A stretch of DNA of 64,000 nt, from NCBI GenBank assembly GCA_020637775.1, contig JACKJV010000003.1:1-64000 (forward strand), read 5' to 3'. Source of the stretch: Brucellaceae bacterium (GTDB taxonomy: Bacteria; Pseudomonadota; Alphaproteobacteria; Rhizobiales; Rhizobiaceae). The notes under the pieces are model-generated. The model saw only the letters and a program-made list of their open reading frames with translations, had not been told where the DNA came from and searched no databases. The position numbers and the translations under genes were made by a program. Shown in pieces: positions 31,888 to 41,777 of the stretch (position 1 is its first letter; every line of letters begins with the position of its first letter).

Positions 31888-32499
31888 TCAGGCGGCCACG
31901 TTCACCGAGTCGCCGTTGTCACCGTCGCCATTGCTGCCATTGATGGCGTTGCCCACGGACTGGATCGCCCACTTGCGGATCTGTTCTTCCAGTTCCGCAT
32001 TCTTGGCGCGCAGCATTTCCACCTGCTGGTCGATCTGCTCCTTCTCCGCGGCCCGGATGGCGTCGAGCTGGGCCTTGAGTTCCCGGTTTTCAGCCAGGGT
32101 CTTCTCGTAGTCCTGCCCCGTCATCACGTCCAGCGTGCTCTGGAAAGATGACAGGCGGGCATTCACCTTGCCTTGCAATTCCTGAATCTGCTCGGCCAGC
32201 CCGCCTTCCACGCCTTCGCCGCCCTGGCCCGGTGCAGCCGCATGGCCACCCATGAAAATGGCGGCCAGCGCACCGGCGAGGTACAGCGGCACGAGCACGA
32301 TGGCGAAACCTTCAAGCATGTGCACCAGGCCGACATGGCCCACATCGTACAGACCTGCCAGCAGCACGGCCCCGGACGTCACCGATAATGCGCCCATGAT
32401 CTTCGGAATCAGCGCCATGATGCCGCCGCTGCTTGCGCCGTCGCCTTTGCCGGCGGCTTTCTTGTCCTTTTCCGGCTTTGCGGGCTTTTTGCCAGCCAT
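31888..32499 (-). CDS. Uncharacterised membrane protein with coiled coil
   Basis: 203 residues of no family I recognise. The N-terminus is Lys-rich (about 1-25), two hydrophobic segments follow (about 28-52 and 58-84), then a Gly-rich linker and a strongly predicted coiled coil (about 100-175, with EQIQELQGKVNARL and AENRELKAQLDAIRAAEKEQ). It ends in an Asn/Gly/Asp-rich tail. The topology suggests an inner-membrane anchor with a soluble coiled-coil arm, perhaps a scaffold. It is convergent with folD and gives no operon clue. Confidence 0.75.
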   Translation of the reverse strand: MAGKKPAKPEKDKKAAGKGDGASSGGIMALIPKIMGALSVTSGAVLLAGLYDVGHVGLVHMLEGFAIVLVPLYLAGALAAIFMGGHAAAPGQGGEGVEGGLAEQIQELQGKVNARLSSFQSTLDVMTGQDYEKTLAENRELKAQLDAIRAAEKEQIDQQVEMLRAKNAELEEQIRKWAIQSVGNAINGSNGDGDNGDSVNVAA

Positions 32500-32691
32500 C
32501 GTGCAGTCTCCACGGCCTTCGCGCCCAATGCTGCGTCAGCGAAGGCGGGTTATGGTGCGAAACATGCTTGCCAGAAGCAGCGGGCGGCCGCAGGCGCTTC
32601 ATGCACCGCTGTCGGAAGTGACCGTCCGTCGCGAAGGTTAACGGGCGCAGGCTAAGGAAGCGTAAATGCGGTGCAATTCCCGCCCTGGCGC

Positions 32692-34512
32692 CTAGGGGCC
32701 GAACACCGTGGCGCCTGCATCCGCCCGCCCGGCCGCGTGGCGGAAACTGGCGAACAATTCGCGGCCCATGCCGTGCTCGTTGCCCGAAAGATCGGGCGTC
32801 TCGACCGCGCGTGCGGCCAGTTCGCCGGCATCCACCAGGATTTCCAGCGTGCCGGCCCGCGCATCAAGCGCGATCATGTCGCCGTCGCGGATGCGCGCGA
32901 TCATGCCGCCGTCCAGCGCTTCGGGCGTGACGTGAATGGCCGCCGGCACCTTGCCGGAAGCGCCCGACATGCGCCCGTCGGTTACCAGCGCCACCTTGTA
33001 ACCCCGGTCCTGCAGCACGCCGAGGGGCGGCGTCAGCTTGTGCAATTCCGGCATGCCATTGGCCTTCGGCCCCTGGTAGCGGATCACCGCCACGAAATCG
33101 CGGTTCAGTTCGCCGGCCTTGAAGGCGGCCTGCAACGCCTCCTGGCTGTCGAAGACCAGCGCCGGCGCCGTGATCGCTTGCCGCTCCGGCTTCACGGCCG
33201 AAACCTTGATGACGGCCTCGCCCAGATTGCCCCTGAGCACGCAAAGCCCGCCTGTGGGCTGGAACGGGGCGGCGACCGTGGAAAGCACCTTGGGATCATG
33301 CGCTGTATCCGGCGCCCGTTCGCGCAGTACCGTGCCGTTCTCGCCCAGCCGGGGTTCGATGGCATAGGCATCCAGCCCTTCGCCCCAGACCGTGCGCACG
33401 TCCTCATGCAGCAGGCCGGCCGAAAGCAACTGGCCGATCAGGTAGCCCATGCCGCCGGCTGCGTGGAAATGGTTCACGTCGGCCAGCCCGTTCGGATAAA
33501 CCCGCGCGATCAGCGGCGTGGCGTCGGAAATGTCGGAAATGTCCTGCCATGTCAGCCGGATACCCGCAGCCGCGGCCATCGCGATCAGATGGATGGTGTG
33601 GTTGGTGGAGCCGCCCGTGGCATTCAGCCCGACCACGCCATTGACGATCGAGCGCTCGTCGATCATGCGGCCCACGGGTGTGAACTCATTGCCGGACTGC
33701 GTGATCGCCAGGGCCCGTTTCGCTGCCTCTTTCGTCAGGGCATCGCGCAGTGGCGTGCCCGGATTGATGAAGGAAGAGCCGGGCGTGTGCAGGCCCATGA
33801 TCTCCATCAGCATCTGGTTTGAATTGGCCGTGCCGTAAAAGGTGCAGGTGCCCGGCCCATGGTAGGATTTCGATTCTGCCTCCAGCAATTCAGCGCGGCC
33901 CACCTTGCCCTCGGCATGAAGCTGGCGCACCCGCGCCTTCTCGTCATTGGGCAGGCCCGACGTCATCGGCCCGGCCGGGATGAAGACAGCCGGAAGATGG
34001 CCGAAGGTCAGCGCCGCGATGGTCAGGCCGGGCACGATCTTGTCGCAGACGCCCAGGAAAACGGCCGCATCGAACATGTTGTGCGACAGGCCGATTGCAG
34101 CCGCCATGGCGATCACGTCGCGCGAGAACAGCGACAGCTCCATGCCGGGCTGGCCCTGGGTCACGCCGTCGCACATGGCCGGAACGCCGCCGGCAACCTG
34201 CGCCACGCCGCCGGCTTCGCGCGCCGCCTGCCGGATCAGCGCCGGAAAGCTTTCCAGCGGCTGATGTGCCGACAGCATGTCGTTATAGGCGGTGATGATG
34301 CCGAGATTGGGCACCGCGTCGCCTGCCAGCGCTGCCTTGTCACCGGCATTGCAGGCGGCGAAGCCATGCGCCAGGTTGGCACAGCCGAGCTGCGCCCGGT
34401 GCACGCCCCTGGCCGCGGCTTCGTCAACCCGCGCCAGATAGGCTTCACGGCCGGCCTTCGAGCGTTCGCGGATGCGCTGCGTGACAGCGCGGATGGTCTG
34501 TGCGGCAGTCAT
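32692..34512 (-). CDS. edd: Phosphogluconate dehydratase
   Basis: 606 residues of the IlvD/Edd family. Characteristic Edd blocks include [38 protein letters not shown] and [13 protein letters not shown]; the conserved Cys residues in these blocks should ligate the Fe-S cluster. It dehydrates 6-phosphogluconate to KDPG in the Entner-Doudoroff pathway. The ATG at 34512 is chosen since it lies 4 bases after pgl; the 18 residues of the longer frame overlap pgl. The KDPG aldolase gene is not in the window. Confidence 0.96.
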   Translation of the reverse strand: MTAAQTIRAVTQRIRERSKAGREAYLARVDEAAARGVHRAQLGCANLAHGFAACNAGDKAALAGDAVPNLGIITAYNDMLSAHQPLESFPALIRQAAREAGGVAQVAGGVPAMCDGVTQGQPGMELSLFSRDVIAMAAAIGLSHNMFDAAVFLGVCDKIVPGLTIAALTFGHLPAVFIPAGPMTSGLPNDEKARVRQLHAEGKVGRAELLEAESKSYHGPGTCTFYGTANSNQMLMEIMGLHTPGSSFINPGTPLRDALTKEAAKRALAITQSGNEFTPVGRMIDERSIVNGVVGLNATGGSTNHTIHLIAMAAAAGIRLTWQDISDISDATPLIARVYPNGLADVNHFHAAGGMGYLIGQLLSAGLLHEDVRTVWGEGLDAYAIEPRLGENGTVLRERAPDTAHDPKVLSTVAAPFQPTGGLCVLRGNLGEAVIKVSAVKPERQAITAPALVFDSQEALQAAFKAGELNRDFVAVIRYQGPKANGMPELHKLTPPLGVLQDRGYKVALVTDGRMSGASGKVPAAIHVTPEALDGGMIARIRDGDMIALDARAGTLEILVDAGELAARAVETPDLSGNEHGMGRELFASFRHAAGRADAGATVFGP

Positions 34513-34516
34513 GATG

Positions 34517-35266
34517 TCAGGCCTTTCCGCCCGGCGACCAGTAGATCTGAACGGGCGTTTTCGCATGTTCGAAAAGGGCGGCGACCGGAAGCATGGTCTC
34601 CGAACCCGGTTCGGTGGCGCGCAGCGCGACGTCCTTCTTCTCCAGTCCCTCGATATGCAGGACCAGAAGCGATGCGCTGGCCAGCGCCGCCAGGTTCCAT
34701 GTCAGACGGGCTTCGCCGGCACTGTCCGAATGCACCGCACGGATGCCCGGTTCCGCCTGGGGATCGATCAGGCTCTTCAGTTCCGCCGCGTCGGGAAAGA
34801 AGGAGGCGGTATGCCCGTCCGGCCCCATGCCCAGGATCGCGGCGTCGAAGGGTGGCGGAATGAGCCGCATCAGCCGCTGGTTCATGGCCTCGGCTGCCGC
34901 ATCGGCCGTTCCGGCCGCTTCATACAATCCTTCGAAGGAGGCCCGGGCCGCCGCTTTCTGCAGCAGGCGCATGGTCACGAGCCGCGCATTGGAGCGGTTG
35001 GATGACATCGGCACGAAGCGCTCGTCCACCAGCGTCACGGTCACCTTGTTCCAGGCGATCGGTTCTTCCGCCAGGCAGTCGAAGAAGCGGCCGGGCGTCG
35101 TGCCGCCCGAGACGGCCAGCACGGCATGGCCCTTTTGCTCGACCGCCAGTGACAGCACGCCGGCCACGCGCCGCGCCAGCGTGCGCGCCAGCGCGTCCGG
35201 CCCGGCGAATTCGTGCCAGCTCTTGCCGGCGGGCGAAGGCGTGTCGGCTAGATGCTCTCGTGCCAT
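34517..35266 (-). CDS. pgl: 6-phosphogluconolactonase
   Basis: 249 residues with [24 protein letters not shown] and [14 protein letters not shown], the standard blocks of the Pgl/glucosamine-6-phosphate isomerase-type fold. It hydrolyses 6-phosphogluconolactone. The start at 35266 overlaps the zwf stop by 19 bases; a frame from 35314 would add 16 residues inside zwf. Middle gene of zwf-pgl-edd. Confidence 0.95.
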   Translation of the reverse strand: MAREHLADTPSPAGKSWHEFAGPDALARTLARRVAGVLSLAVEQKGHAVLAVSGGTTPGRFFDCLAEEPIAWNKVTVTLVDERFVPMSSNRSNARLVTMRLLQKAAARASFEGLYEAAGTADAAAEAMNQRLMRLIPPPFDAAILGMGPDGHTASFFPDAAELKSLIDPQAEPGIRAVHSDSAGEARLTWNLAALASASLLVLHIEGLEKKDVALRATEPGSETMLPVAALFEHAKTPVQIYWSPGGKA

Positions 35267-36720
35267 GTGCGTCCGTCCCTTTCGATCAGGCCGATGGAGG
35301 ACGACGGCCCCCATGTGCCCGACGTGTAGCCATGCACATCGTCCGGCCGCTCCGCCCAGGTTTGCTGGATCGGGTCGATCCAGCGCCAGGCCGCTTCCAC
35401 CTCGTCGCGCCGCATGAACAGGGTCTGGTTGCCGCGCACCACGTCCATCAGCAGCCGTTCATAGGCATCAGGATGGCGCACATTGAAGGATTGCGCAAAG
35501 CTCATGTCCAGCGGCACATGGCGCAGGCGCATGCCGCCCGGACCCGGATCCTTGATCATGATCCACTGTTTCACGCCTTCGTCCGGCTGCAACCGGATGA
35601 CGAGCTGGTTGGCATGGACGATGCCGGCCGCCGGCTCGAAGATGGAATGCGGCACCGGCTTGAACTGAACCACGATTTCCGACACCCGCGAGGCCAGCCG
35701 CTTGCCCGTGCGCAGGTAGAAGGGCACGCCGGCCCAGCGCCAGTTGGCGATTTCCGCCTTCAGCGCCACGAAGGTTTCCGTGGTGCTGGATGGATCGCCG
35801 AGCTCGTCCAGATAGCCCGAAACGGCCCCGCCGGCCGACGCGCCGGCGCGATACTGCCCGCGCACCGTCTGGCGAATGGCGTCCGTGCCGGTGAGCGGCA
35901 CCAGCGAGCGCAACACCTTCAGCTTCTCGTCGCGCATGGCATCGGCATCCAGCGATGCCGGCGCTTCCATCGCCACCAGGCAGAGAAGCTGCATCAGGTG
36001 GTTCTGCACCATGTCGCGCAGGGCGCCGGCCTTGTCATAGTAGCCGGCCCGTTGCTCCAGCCCGACGCTTTCGGCAACCGTGATCTGCACGTGGTCGATA
36101 TGCGCCGAGTTCCACAGCGGCTCGTACAGCGCATTGGCAAAGCGCAGCGCCATCAGGTTCTGCACCGTTTCCTTGCCGAGATAGTGGTCGATGCGGAAGA
36201 TCTGGCTCTCGTCGAAAACCGAGCCGATCGTGTCGTTGAGCGCCTGTGCGGAAGCCAGGTCGCGCCCGATGGGCTTCTCCACGACGATCCGTGTCTGCGC
36301 GTTCGCCAGGCTATGATCGCGGATGCGCCGTGCGATGTCGCTGAAGATCGCCGGCCCGACAGCCAGGTAAAAGGCGCGGATGCGCGCCGGATCGTCGAGC
36401 CTGGCCGCCAGGTCGGCCCAGCCGCTGTCGCCCGTCGCATCGACGGATACATAGGAAAGCCGGTCGAGAAAGCGGGCGATTTCCGCCTCGTCGCGTTCCG
36501 CCGGGCCGACAAAGCGTTCCAGCGCCTGCCGGGCATGGCCGCGAAATGCGTCATCGCTCATCGGAGAACGCGACGCGCCGATGATGCGGCTGGGTTCCGA
36601 GAACTGCCCGTCGCGCTGGCGCTGGTAGAGGGCCGGCAGCAGCTTGCGCTCGGCAAGATCGCCGGTGGCGCCGAAAATGATGAAGTCGAAAGGATCGACG
36701 GGAATGATCGTGCTGGTCAT
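35248..36720 (-). CDS. zwf: Glucose-6-phosphate 1-dehydrogenase
   Basis: 490 residues with the nucleotide-binding GATGDLAERKLLPAL (about 18-32) and the substrate-site RIDHYLGKETVQNL (about 175-188). It oxidises glucose 6-phosphate and feeds the Entner-Doudoroff genes behind it. It heads the minus-strand operon; upstream, 36751-36770 is AT-rich and holds an 8-bp palindrome AATCGATT (36757-36764), possibly part of its promoter or operator. Confidence 0.97.
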   Translation of the reverse strand: MTSTIIPVDPFDFIIFGATGDLAERKLLPALYQRQRDGQFSEPSRIIGASRSPMSDDAFRGHARQALERFVGPAERDEAEIARFLDRLSYVSVDATGDSGWADLAARLDDPARIRAFYLAVGPAIFSDIARRIRDHSLANAQTRIVVEKPIGRDLASAQALNDTIGSVFDESQIFRIDHYLGKETVQNLMALRFANALYEPLWNSAHIDHVQITVAESVGLEQRAGYYDKAGALRDMVQNHLMQLLCLVAMEAPASLDADAMRDEKLKVLRSLVPLTGTDAIRQTVRGQYRAGASAGGAVSGYLDELGDPSSTTETFVALKAEIANWRWAGVPFYLRTGKRLASRVSEIVVQFKPVPHSIFEPAAGIVHANQLVIRLQPDEGVKQWIMIKDPGPGGMRLRHVPLDMSFAQSFNVRHPDAYERLLMDVVRGNQTLFMRRDEVEAAWRWIDPIQQTWAERPDDVHGYTSGTWGPSSSIGLIERDGRTWHESI

Positions 36721-36900
36721 GGTGTCCGCTTCTCAACGCTGCGTCCTCTATAATCTAATCGATTTAAAAAGAACAGGGGGCGCCTCCCGTTTTTTCCGCC
36801 CTGCCAGTGCCCTGCTTGCTTGACAGCATGCGTGGAAGCGTTTCAAGTCGCTGCCCTGTAAACCGGCCGGGCCGGGAAGAACGAAGACGGGAGAAACATC
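36721..36900. promoter_or_regulatory. Divergent zwf/aldehyde dehydrogenase intergenic region
   Basis: 180 bases between divergent operons. The zwf-proximal part (36747-36772) is AT-rich with the palindrome AATCGATT and, on the minus strand, TATAGA-like -10 sequence. The half nearer the dehydrogenase is GC-rich; a GGGAGA-type ribosome-binding site (36889-36894) serves the plus-strand gene. Confidence 0.4.
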
Positions 36901-38376
36901 ATGGGTGCTCATCCGGCCACGACGGTCGCCCAGGGCATGGCCTTCATGAATGTCATCGACGGCCAGCGTGTGGATGCGGTCTCGGGCGAACGTATCGACG
37001 TGGTCTGCCCGTCCGACGGCGCTGCCTTCGCCACCATCCCGTCTTCCGGCCAGGCAGACGTCGATCGTGCCGTGAACGCCGCGCGCAAGGCATTCGACGA
37101 GGGACCGTGGAGCCGCATGCCGGCGGTCGAACGCGGGCGTCTGCTGACGAAACTGTTCCGCCTGGTCGAGGAAAACGGCGACGAACTGGCAGCGCTGGAA
37201 AGCCGCGATACCGGCAAGCCGGTGCGCCAGGGCAAGGCCGATGTCACGGCCACCATGCGCTATTACGAGTTCTACGGCGGCGCGGCCGACAAGGTCCACG
37301 GCGACACGATCCCCTTTCTCGACGGTTACACGGCGCTGACCCTGCGCGAGCCGCATGGTGTCGTGGCCGGCATCATTCCGTGGAATTACCCGCTGCAGAT
37401 CCTTGCCCGCGTGGCCGGCGCGGCGCTGGCGATGGGCAATACGCTGGTGGTCAAGCCGGCCGAGGACGCCTCGCTGACCGCCATCCGCATGGCCGAACTT
37501 GCCCTTGAAGCCGGTTTTCCGGAGGGCGTGTTCAATGTTGTGACCGGCTATGGCGCCACCGCCGGCGCGGCGCTTTCGGCCCATCCCGGTGTCGACTACG
37601 TCACCTTCACCGGATCGACGCTGACCGGCACGCGCATCCAGCAGGCCGCCGCCATCAACAACCGCGGCGTGACGATGGAGCTTGGCGGAAAATCGCCACA
37701 GATCGTCTTTGCCGACGCCGACCTCGATGCCGCCCTGCCGGTGCTTGTCAACGCCATTATCCAGAACGGCGGCCAGACCTGTTCGGCGGGCAGCCGCATC
37801 CTCATCGAGACGCCGGTCTACGAGCGCATTGCCTCGGCGCTGGCCGAACGCTTTTCCGCGCTGGTCGCCGGTCCGCACCAGGCCGATCTCGATCTCGGCC
37901 CGATGATAAACGAAAAGCAGCGCGACCGCGTTGCCGGTTTCATTGCCGCGGCAGAAGAGGCCGGTGTGCCGGTTCTGGCCCGCGGGCGCATTTCGCCGGA
38001 GGCGCCGGACAGCGGCTATTATGCCGCACCCGCCCTGTTCGGCTCGGTGGACCCGCAGGCGGCCATTGCCCAGGAAGAGGTTTTCGGTCCCGTCCTGTCG
38101 CTCTTCGCCTTCGATGGCGAGCAGGAGGCGGTCCGGCTTGCCAACAGCACCGAATTCGGTCTCGTCGCCGGAATCTGGACGGCGGACGGCGCCCGCCAGC
38201 ACCGCGTCGCCAAGCGCGTGCGCGCAGGCCAGGTCTTCGTCAATGGCTATGGCGCGGGCGGCGGCATCGAACTGCCCTTTGGCGGTTTCAAGAAATCGGG
38301 CCATGGCCGCGAGAAGGGCTTCGAGGCCCTCTACGACATGTCCGCAACGAAGACGGTCGTGTTCAACCACGGCTGA
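36901..38376 (+). CDS. NAD(P)-dependent aldehyde dehydrogenase
   Basis: 491 residues of the ALDH superfamily: IIPWNYPLQ (about 159-167), FTGSTLTG (about 237-244), catalytic Glu in MELGGKSPQ and catalytic Cys in NGGQTCSAGS (about 292-301), EEVFGPVLS and LPFGGFKKSGHGRE near the end. It resembles betaine-aldehyde and gamma-glutamyl-aminobutyraldehyde dehydrogenases. With puuA/puuB nearby, a PuuC-like role in putrescine breakdown is plausible, but the direct partners are the SDR and KASIII-like genes that follow on the same strand. Confidence 0.92.
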   Translation: MGAHPATTVAQGMAFMNVIDGQRVDAVSGERIDVVCPSDGAAFATIPSSGQADVDRAVNAARKAFDEGPWSRMPAVERGRLLTKLFRLVEENGDELAALESRDTGKPVRQGKADVTATMRYYEFYGGAADKVHGDTIPFLDGYTALTLREPHGVVAGIIPWNYPLQILARVAGAALAMGNTLVVKPAEDASLTAIRMAELALEAGFPEGVFNVVTGYGATAGAALSAHPGVDYVTFTGSTLTGTRIQQAAAINNRGVTMELGGKSPQIVFADADLDAALPVLVNAIIQNGGQTCSAGSRILIETPVYERIASALAERFSALVAGPHQADLDLGPMINEKQRDRVAGFIAAAEEAGVPVLARGRISPEAPDSGYYAAPALFGSVDPQAAIAQEEVFGPVLSLFAFDGEQEAVRLANSTEFGLVAGIWTADGARQHRVAKRVRAGQVFVNGYGAGGGIELPFGGFKKSGHGREKGFEALYDMSATKTVVFNHG

Positions 38377-38427
38377 ACCAGCATGAACCGGCCCTTGCAA
38401 CAGGCCGGAGACGGGAAGGAGACATCC

Positions 38428-39177
38428 ATGGGGCGCCTGCAAGACAAGGTCGCGATCATTACCGGCGGCGCGTCCGGTTTCGGCGAGGGAATGGCCAGGC
38501 GCTTTGCCGAAGAGGGGGCGAAGGTGGTCGTCGCCGATCTCAACGCCAAGGGCGCGGAGCGCGTCGCCTCCGAAATCGGCGACGCGGCCATTCCGGTCAC
38601 GGTCGATGTGGCTTTGCGCGATGAGATCGAGGCCATGGTGGAGGCGGCGCTCCAGGCCTTCGGCCGTGTCGACGTGATGGTCAACAATGCCGGCTTCACC
38701 CACAGGAACGGCTCGCTGCTGGATGTCGACGAGGACACGTTCGACCTCATCACGGCCGTCAACATGAAGGCGATCTATCATTCCACCCAATTGGTGGTCC
38801 CCATCATGGAGCGCCAGGGCGGCGGCTCGATCATCAACACTGCTTCCACGGCCGGCCTGCGCCCGCGTCCGAACCTGACCTGGTACAATGCCTCCAAGGG
38901 CTGGGCGATCACCGCCACGAAATCCATGGCCGTGGAACTTGCGCCGAAGAACATCCGCGTCAACGCGCTCTGCCCGGTGGCGGGCGAGACCGCGATGCTG
39001 GCCTCCTTCATGGGCGAGGACACGCCCGAGATCCGCGAGAAGTTCAAGTCGGTCATCCCGCTCGGCCGTTTCTCCACGCCGCTCGATATCGCCAATGCCG
39101 CGCTGTGGCTGGCTTCCGACGAAGCCGGATTCATCACCGGCGTCGCGCTGGAAGTCGATGGCGGACGCTGCGTGTGA
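38428..39177 (+). CDS. Short-chain dehydrogenase/reductase (SDR)
   Basis: 249 residues, classical SDR: cofactor motif TGGASGFGEG (about 12-21), NNAG (about 89-92), Ser in INTASTAG, catalytic YNASK, and a C-terminal FITGVALEVDGG. The start at 38428 follows a strong GGAAGGAGA; the frame from 38383 adds residues that precede that site. It likely reduces or oxidises a keto/hydroxy substrate; the pairing with a KASIII-like enzyme downstream suggests a beta-keto product, which is inference. Confidence 0.93.
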   Translation: MGRLQDKVAIITGGASGFGEGMARRFAEEGAKVVVADLNAKGAERVASEIGDAAIPVTVDVALRDEIEAMVEAALQAFGRVDVMVNNAGFTHRNGSLLDVDEDTFDLITAVNMKAIYHSTQLVVPIMERQGGGSIINTASTAGLRPRPNLTWYNASKGWAITATKSMAVELAPKNIRVNALCPVAGETAMLASFMGEDTPEIREKFKSVIPLGRFSTPLDIANAALWLASDEAGFITGVALEVDGGRCV

Positions 39178-39200
39178 GCGGCGAGGCAAGGGGGCAAGCC

Positions 39201-40319
39201 ATGCATGCAGTGGCCATCACCGGCACCGGCGTCTTCACGCCGGAAGCCGTCATCACCAATGCCGAACTCGTCGCGTCGTTCAACGAGCATGCGCGCCGCT
39301 TCAACGAGGCCCATGCCGATGCGATAGCGCGTGGCGAGTTGGCCGCCAAGCCCATGTCGAGCGAGGAATTCATTCTCAAGGCCTCCGGAATCGAGCGCCG
39401 TCACGTCATGGAAAAGGAAGGCGTGCTCGACCCCGACCGGATGTATCCGCGCCTTGCGCCGCGCAGCGACGACGACCTGTCGATCATGGCGGAAATCGCG
39501 CTGGATGCCGCCCGCCAGGCACTCGCCATGGCAGGCCGGCAGCCGGAGGACGTGGACGCGGTCATTTGCGCGGCCTCCAACCATGAACGCGCCTATCCGG
39601 CGATTGCCATCGAGATCCAGCAGGCGCTCGGCATTGGCGGCTTTGCCTTCGACATGAATGTCGCCTGCTCGTCCGCCACCTTCGGCATCCAGGCCGCCGC
39701 CGACATGATCCGATCCGGCTCGGCACGCGCCATCCTCATGGTGAACCCGGAAATCACCTCGGGACACCTGGAGTGGCGCGATCGCGATTGCCATTTCATT
39801 TTCGGCGATGTCTGCACGGCGGTCCTGCTGGAGCGTGCCGATGCGGCGGCGAATGGCGGCTGGGAAATCCTGTCGACGCGCTGCCGCACCATGTTTTCCA
39901 ACAACATCCGCAACAACAACGGCTTTCTGCGGCCATGCCACGACCAGATGGACGACCGGCGTGACATGCGCTTCTACCAGGAGGGCCGCAAGGTCTTCAA
40001 ACAGGTCGTGCCCTGGGTGTCGGAGATGATGCTGTCGCATCTCGAAGACGAGACCATCGCCCCGTCAGATCTGGCGCGGCTCTGGCTGCACCAGGCCAAC
40101 AAGGGCATGAATGACATGATCGGCCAGAGGGTGCTTGGCCGCGTGCCGGAACCGGGGGAACAGCCCAACATCCTGCAGGAATACGCAAATACGTCCTCTG
40201 CCGGGTCGATCATCGCCTTCGCCCAGCATAGCGCGGACCTGCCGGTTGGCAGCCTCGGCGTCATCTGCTCCTTCGGCGCCGGCTATTCGGCCGGATCGGT
40301 GATCGTGCGCCGGATCTGA
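39201..40319 (+). CDS. Beta-ketoacyl-ACP synthase III-like thiolase-fold enzyme
   Basis: 372 residues with the KASIII triad: Cys156 in NVACSSATFG, His297 in LHQAN and Asn330 in YANTSSAGS. It is longer than housekeeping FabH (about 320), with an insertion after about residue 25 and another around 225-265 (CRTMFSNNIRNNNGF). It begins 23 bases after the SDR. Such FabH-like enzymes make C-C bonds on specialised acyl chains. The substrate is unknown; a second fabH for general fatty acid synthesis is less likely because no fab/plsX genes are near. Confidence 0.88.
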   Translation: MHAVAITGTGVFTPEAVITNAELVASFNEHARRFNEAHADAIARGELAAKPMSSEEFILKASGIERRHVMEKEGVLDPDRMYPRLAPRSDDDLSIMAEIALDAARQALAMAGRQPEDVDAVICAASNHERAYPAIAIEIQQALGIGGFAFDMNVACSSATFGIQAAADMIRSGSARAILMVNPEITSGHLEWRDRDCHFIFGDVCTAVLLERADAAANGGWEILSTRCRTMFSNNIRNNNGFLRPCHDQMDDRRDMRFYQEGRKVFKQVVPWVSEMMLSHLEDETIAPSDLARLWLHQANKGMNDMIGQRVLGRVPEPGEQPNILQEYANTSSAGSIIAFAQHSADLPVGSLGVICSFGAGYSAGSVIVRRI

Positions 40320-40330
40320 TCGGCCTCGGC

Positions 40331-40480
40331 CTCCGGTTCCTGCCCGGACGGGGTTCGATGCGGAAGCGCGGCGTCAGAAGGTTCAGATGCGGTCGAGCAG
40401 GGCAAGGCCAGCGAAAGTGGTGCCCGGTTTCGCCTCCGGTTCCTGCCCGGACGAGGTTCGATGCGGGAGCGCGGCGTCAG
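40331..40480. repeat. 47-bp direct repeat, two copies 103 bp apart
   Basis: Copies at 40331-40377 and 40434-40480 differ at only two positions; both begin CTCCGGTTCCTGCCCGGACG. A further short echo, TCAGATGCGGTC, occurs at 40383-40394 and again at 40477-40488, where it encodes the last codons of the minus-strand oxidoreductase. This looks like a small tandem duplication carrying the 3' end of that gene. It fills the gap between two convergent genes. Confidence 0.8.
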
Positions 40481-41763
40481 ATGCGGTCCAGCATCGAGAA
40501 CCATGTCATCGCCGCCAGCAGCAGCGGCTTGCGCAACAGGCGCCCTCCGGGGAAGGCAGGGATTTTGAGGTCGCGATAGTGGCGCAGCCGGTCGTCCTTG
40601 CCCGCCACGGCCTCGGCATAGAGCCGGCCGGTATGGTTGGACAGCAGCACGCCATGGCCCGAGAAGCCGCCGATTGCGGTGACACCGGGCATGACATCGC
40701 GCACGAAGGGCTTGCGCGGAATGGTGATGCCGACCGACCCGCCCCAGGCATGGGTGATCTCGATGTCGCGCAAGGCCGGGTAGATCTCGGCGATCTGTTT
40801 GCGCACATGGGTCGAGATGTCCTTCGGCTCTTCCGCCGTATAGGCCTCGCGCCCTCCGAACAGCAGCCGTCCGTCGCGCGATTTGCGGAAATAGCGCACG
40901 ACGAAGCGCGAATCGTCCACGCTTTCATTGCCCGGAATGACGCTGGTATCGTCACCGAGAGGAACCGTCGCGCCGATGAAGGAGCGGATCGGCATGATAT
41001 GGGCGGCAGAAACCGGCTCCAGTTTTTCGCCATAGGCATTGGTGGCGAGAAGGCAGCGGTCGGCGCGGATCGTGCCGTCCGGCGTGGTCACCACCACCTT
41101 GCCCCCTTCACGGGCGATGGAAAGCGCGGGCGTGTTCTCGTGAATGGCCGCGCCGCTCTGCGCCGCCACCCTTGCCGTGCCGATGACCAGCTTGAGCGGA
41201 TGGATGTGCCCGGTGCCCATGTCGCGAATGCCGCCGTGATAGCGCGTCGAGCCCAGCCGTTCGGCGGTCTCCGCCTTGTCCATGAAATGGATATGCCGAT
41301 AGTCGAACCGCTCGGCCATGAGCCTGGCATGGGCGCGGAAATCGTCGAGGTAGCGCGGCTTGTGCACCACGGACATCTGTCCCGGCATGTATTCGATGTC
41401 GATCTGGTGGATGCGGGCGAAATCCATGAGATGCGTCTTGGCATCCTCGGCGATGGCAAACAGCGCGCGCGCCCGCTCCAGCCCGATTTCCGCTTCCAGT
41501 TCCTCCGCCCAGGCCCTCTGGCCGGTGCCCAGTTGCCCGCCATTGCGGCCTGACGCGCCGTCGCCGACCCGGTGCCCTTCGATCAGGATGCAGCCGATCC
41601 CGTCCTTCGCCAGTTGCGCAGCCGCCGACAGCCCGGTGAAGCCACCGCCGATGACGATGACATCGGTAGTGTGGTCGCCCTTGAGTGGCGGCCAGTCCGG
41701 CCGCTCGCCGGCCGTGGCCTCGTACCAGGACAAGCCGGGCGAAATCGCGCTCGTATGCACCAT
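40477..41763 (-). CDS. puuB: FAD-dependent oxidoreductase, gamma-glutamylputrescine oxidase-like
   Basis: 428 residues of the DAO family with the FAD motif VIVIGGGFTGLSAAAQLA (about 36-53) and RNGGQLGTGQR, a block conserved in PuuB-type oxidases. It would oxidise gamma-glutamylputrescine to the aldehyde. The start at 41763 lies 14 bases after the puuA-like stop. Putrescine-pathway assignment rests on family resemblance and on the adjacent gamma-glutamylputrescine synthetase-like gene. Its 3' end is partly duplicated downstream. Confidence 0.88.
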   Translation of the reverse strand: MVHTSAISPGLSWYEATAGERPDWPPLKGDHTTDVIVIGGGFTGLSAAAQLAKDGIGCILIEGHRVGDGASGRNGGQLGTGQRAWAEELEAEIGLERARALFAIAEDAKTHLMDFARIHQIDIEYMPGQMSVVHKPRYLDDFRAHARLMAERFDYRHIHFMDKAETAERLGSTRYHGGIRDMGTGHIHPLKLVIGTARVAAQSGAAIHENTPALSIAREGGKVVVTTPDGTIRADRCLLATNAYGEKLEPVSAAHIMPIRSFIGATVPLGDDTSVIPGNESVDDSRFVVRYFRKSRDGRLLFGGREAYTAEEPKDISTHVRKQIAEIYPALRDIEITHAWGGSVGITIPRKPFVRDVMPGVTAIGGFSGHGVLLSNHTGRLYAEAVAGKDDRLRHYRDLKIPAFPGGRLLRKPLLLAAMTWFSMLDRI

Positions 41764-41777
41764 GATGGGATTTCCGG

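Noticed and set aside
36748..39189. 813-residue open frame on the minus strand
   Set aside because: It is antisense to the aldehyde dehydrogenase and SDR genes, which have clear motifs. High GC3 makes long antisense frames common, and the translation shows no family motif.
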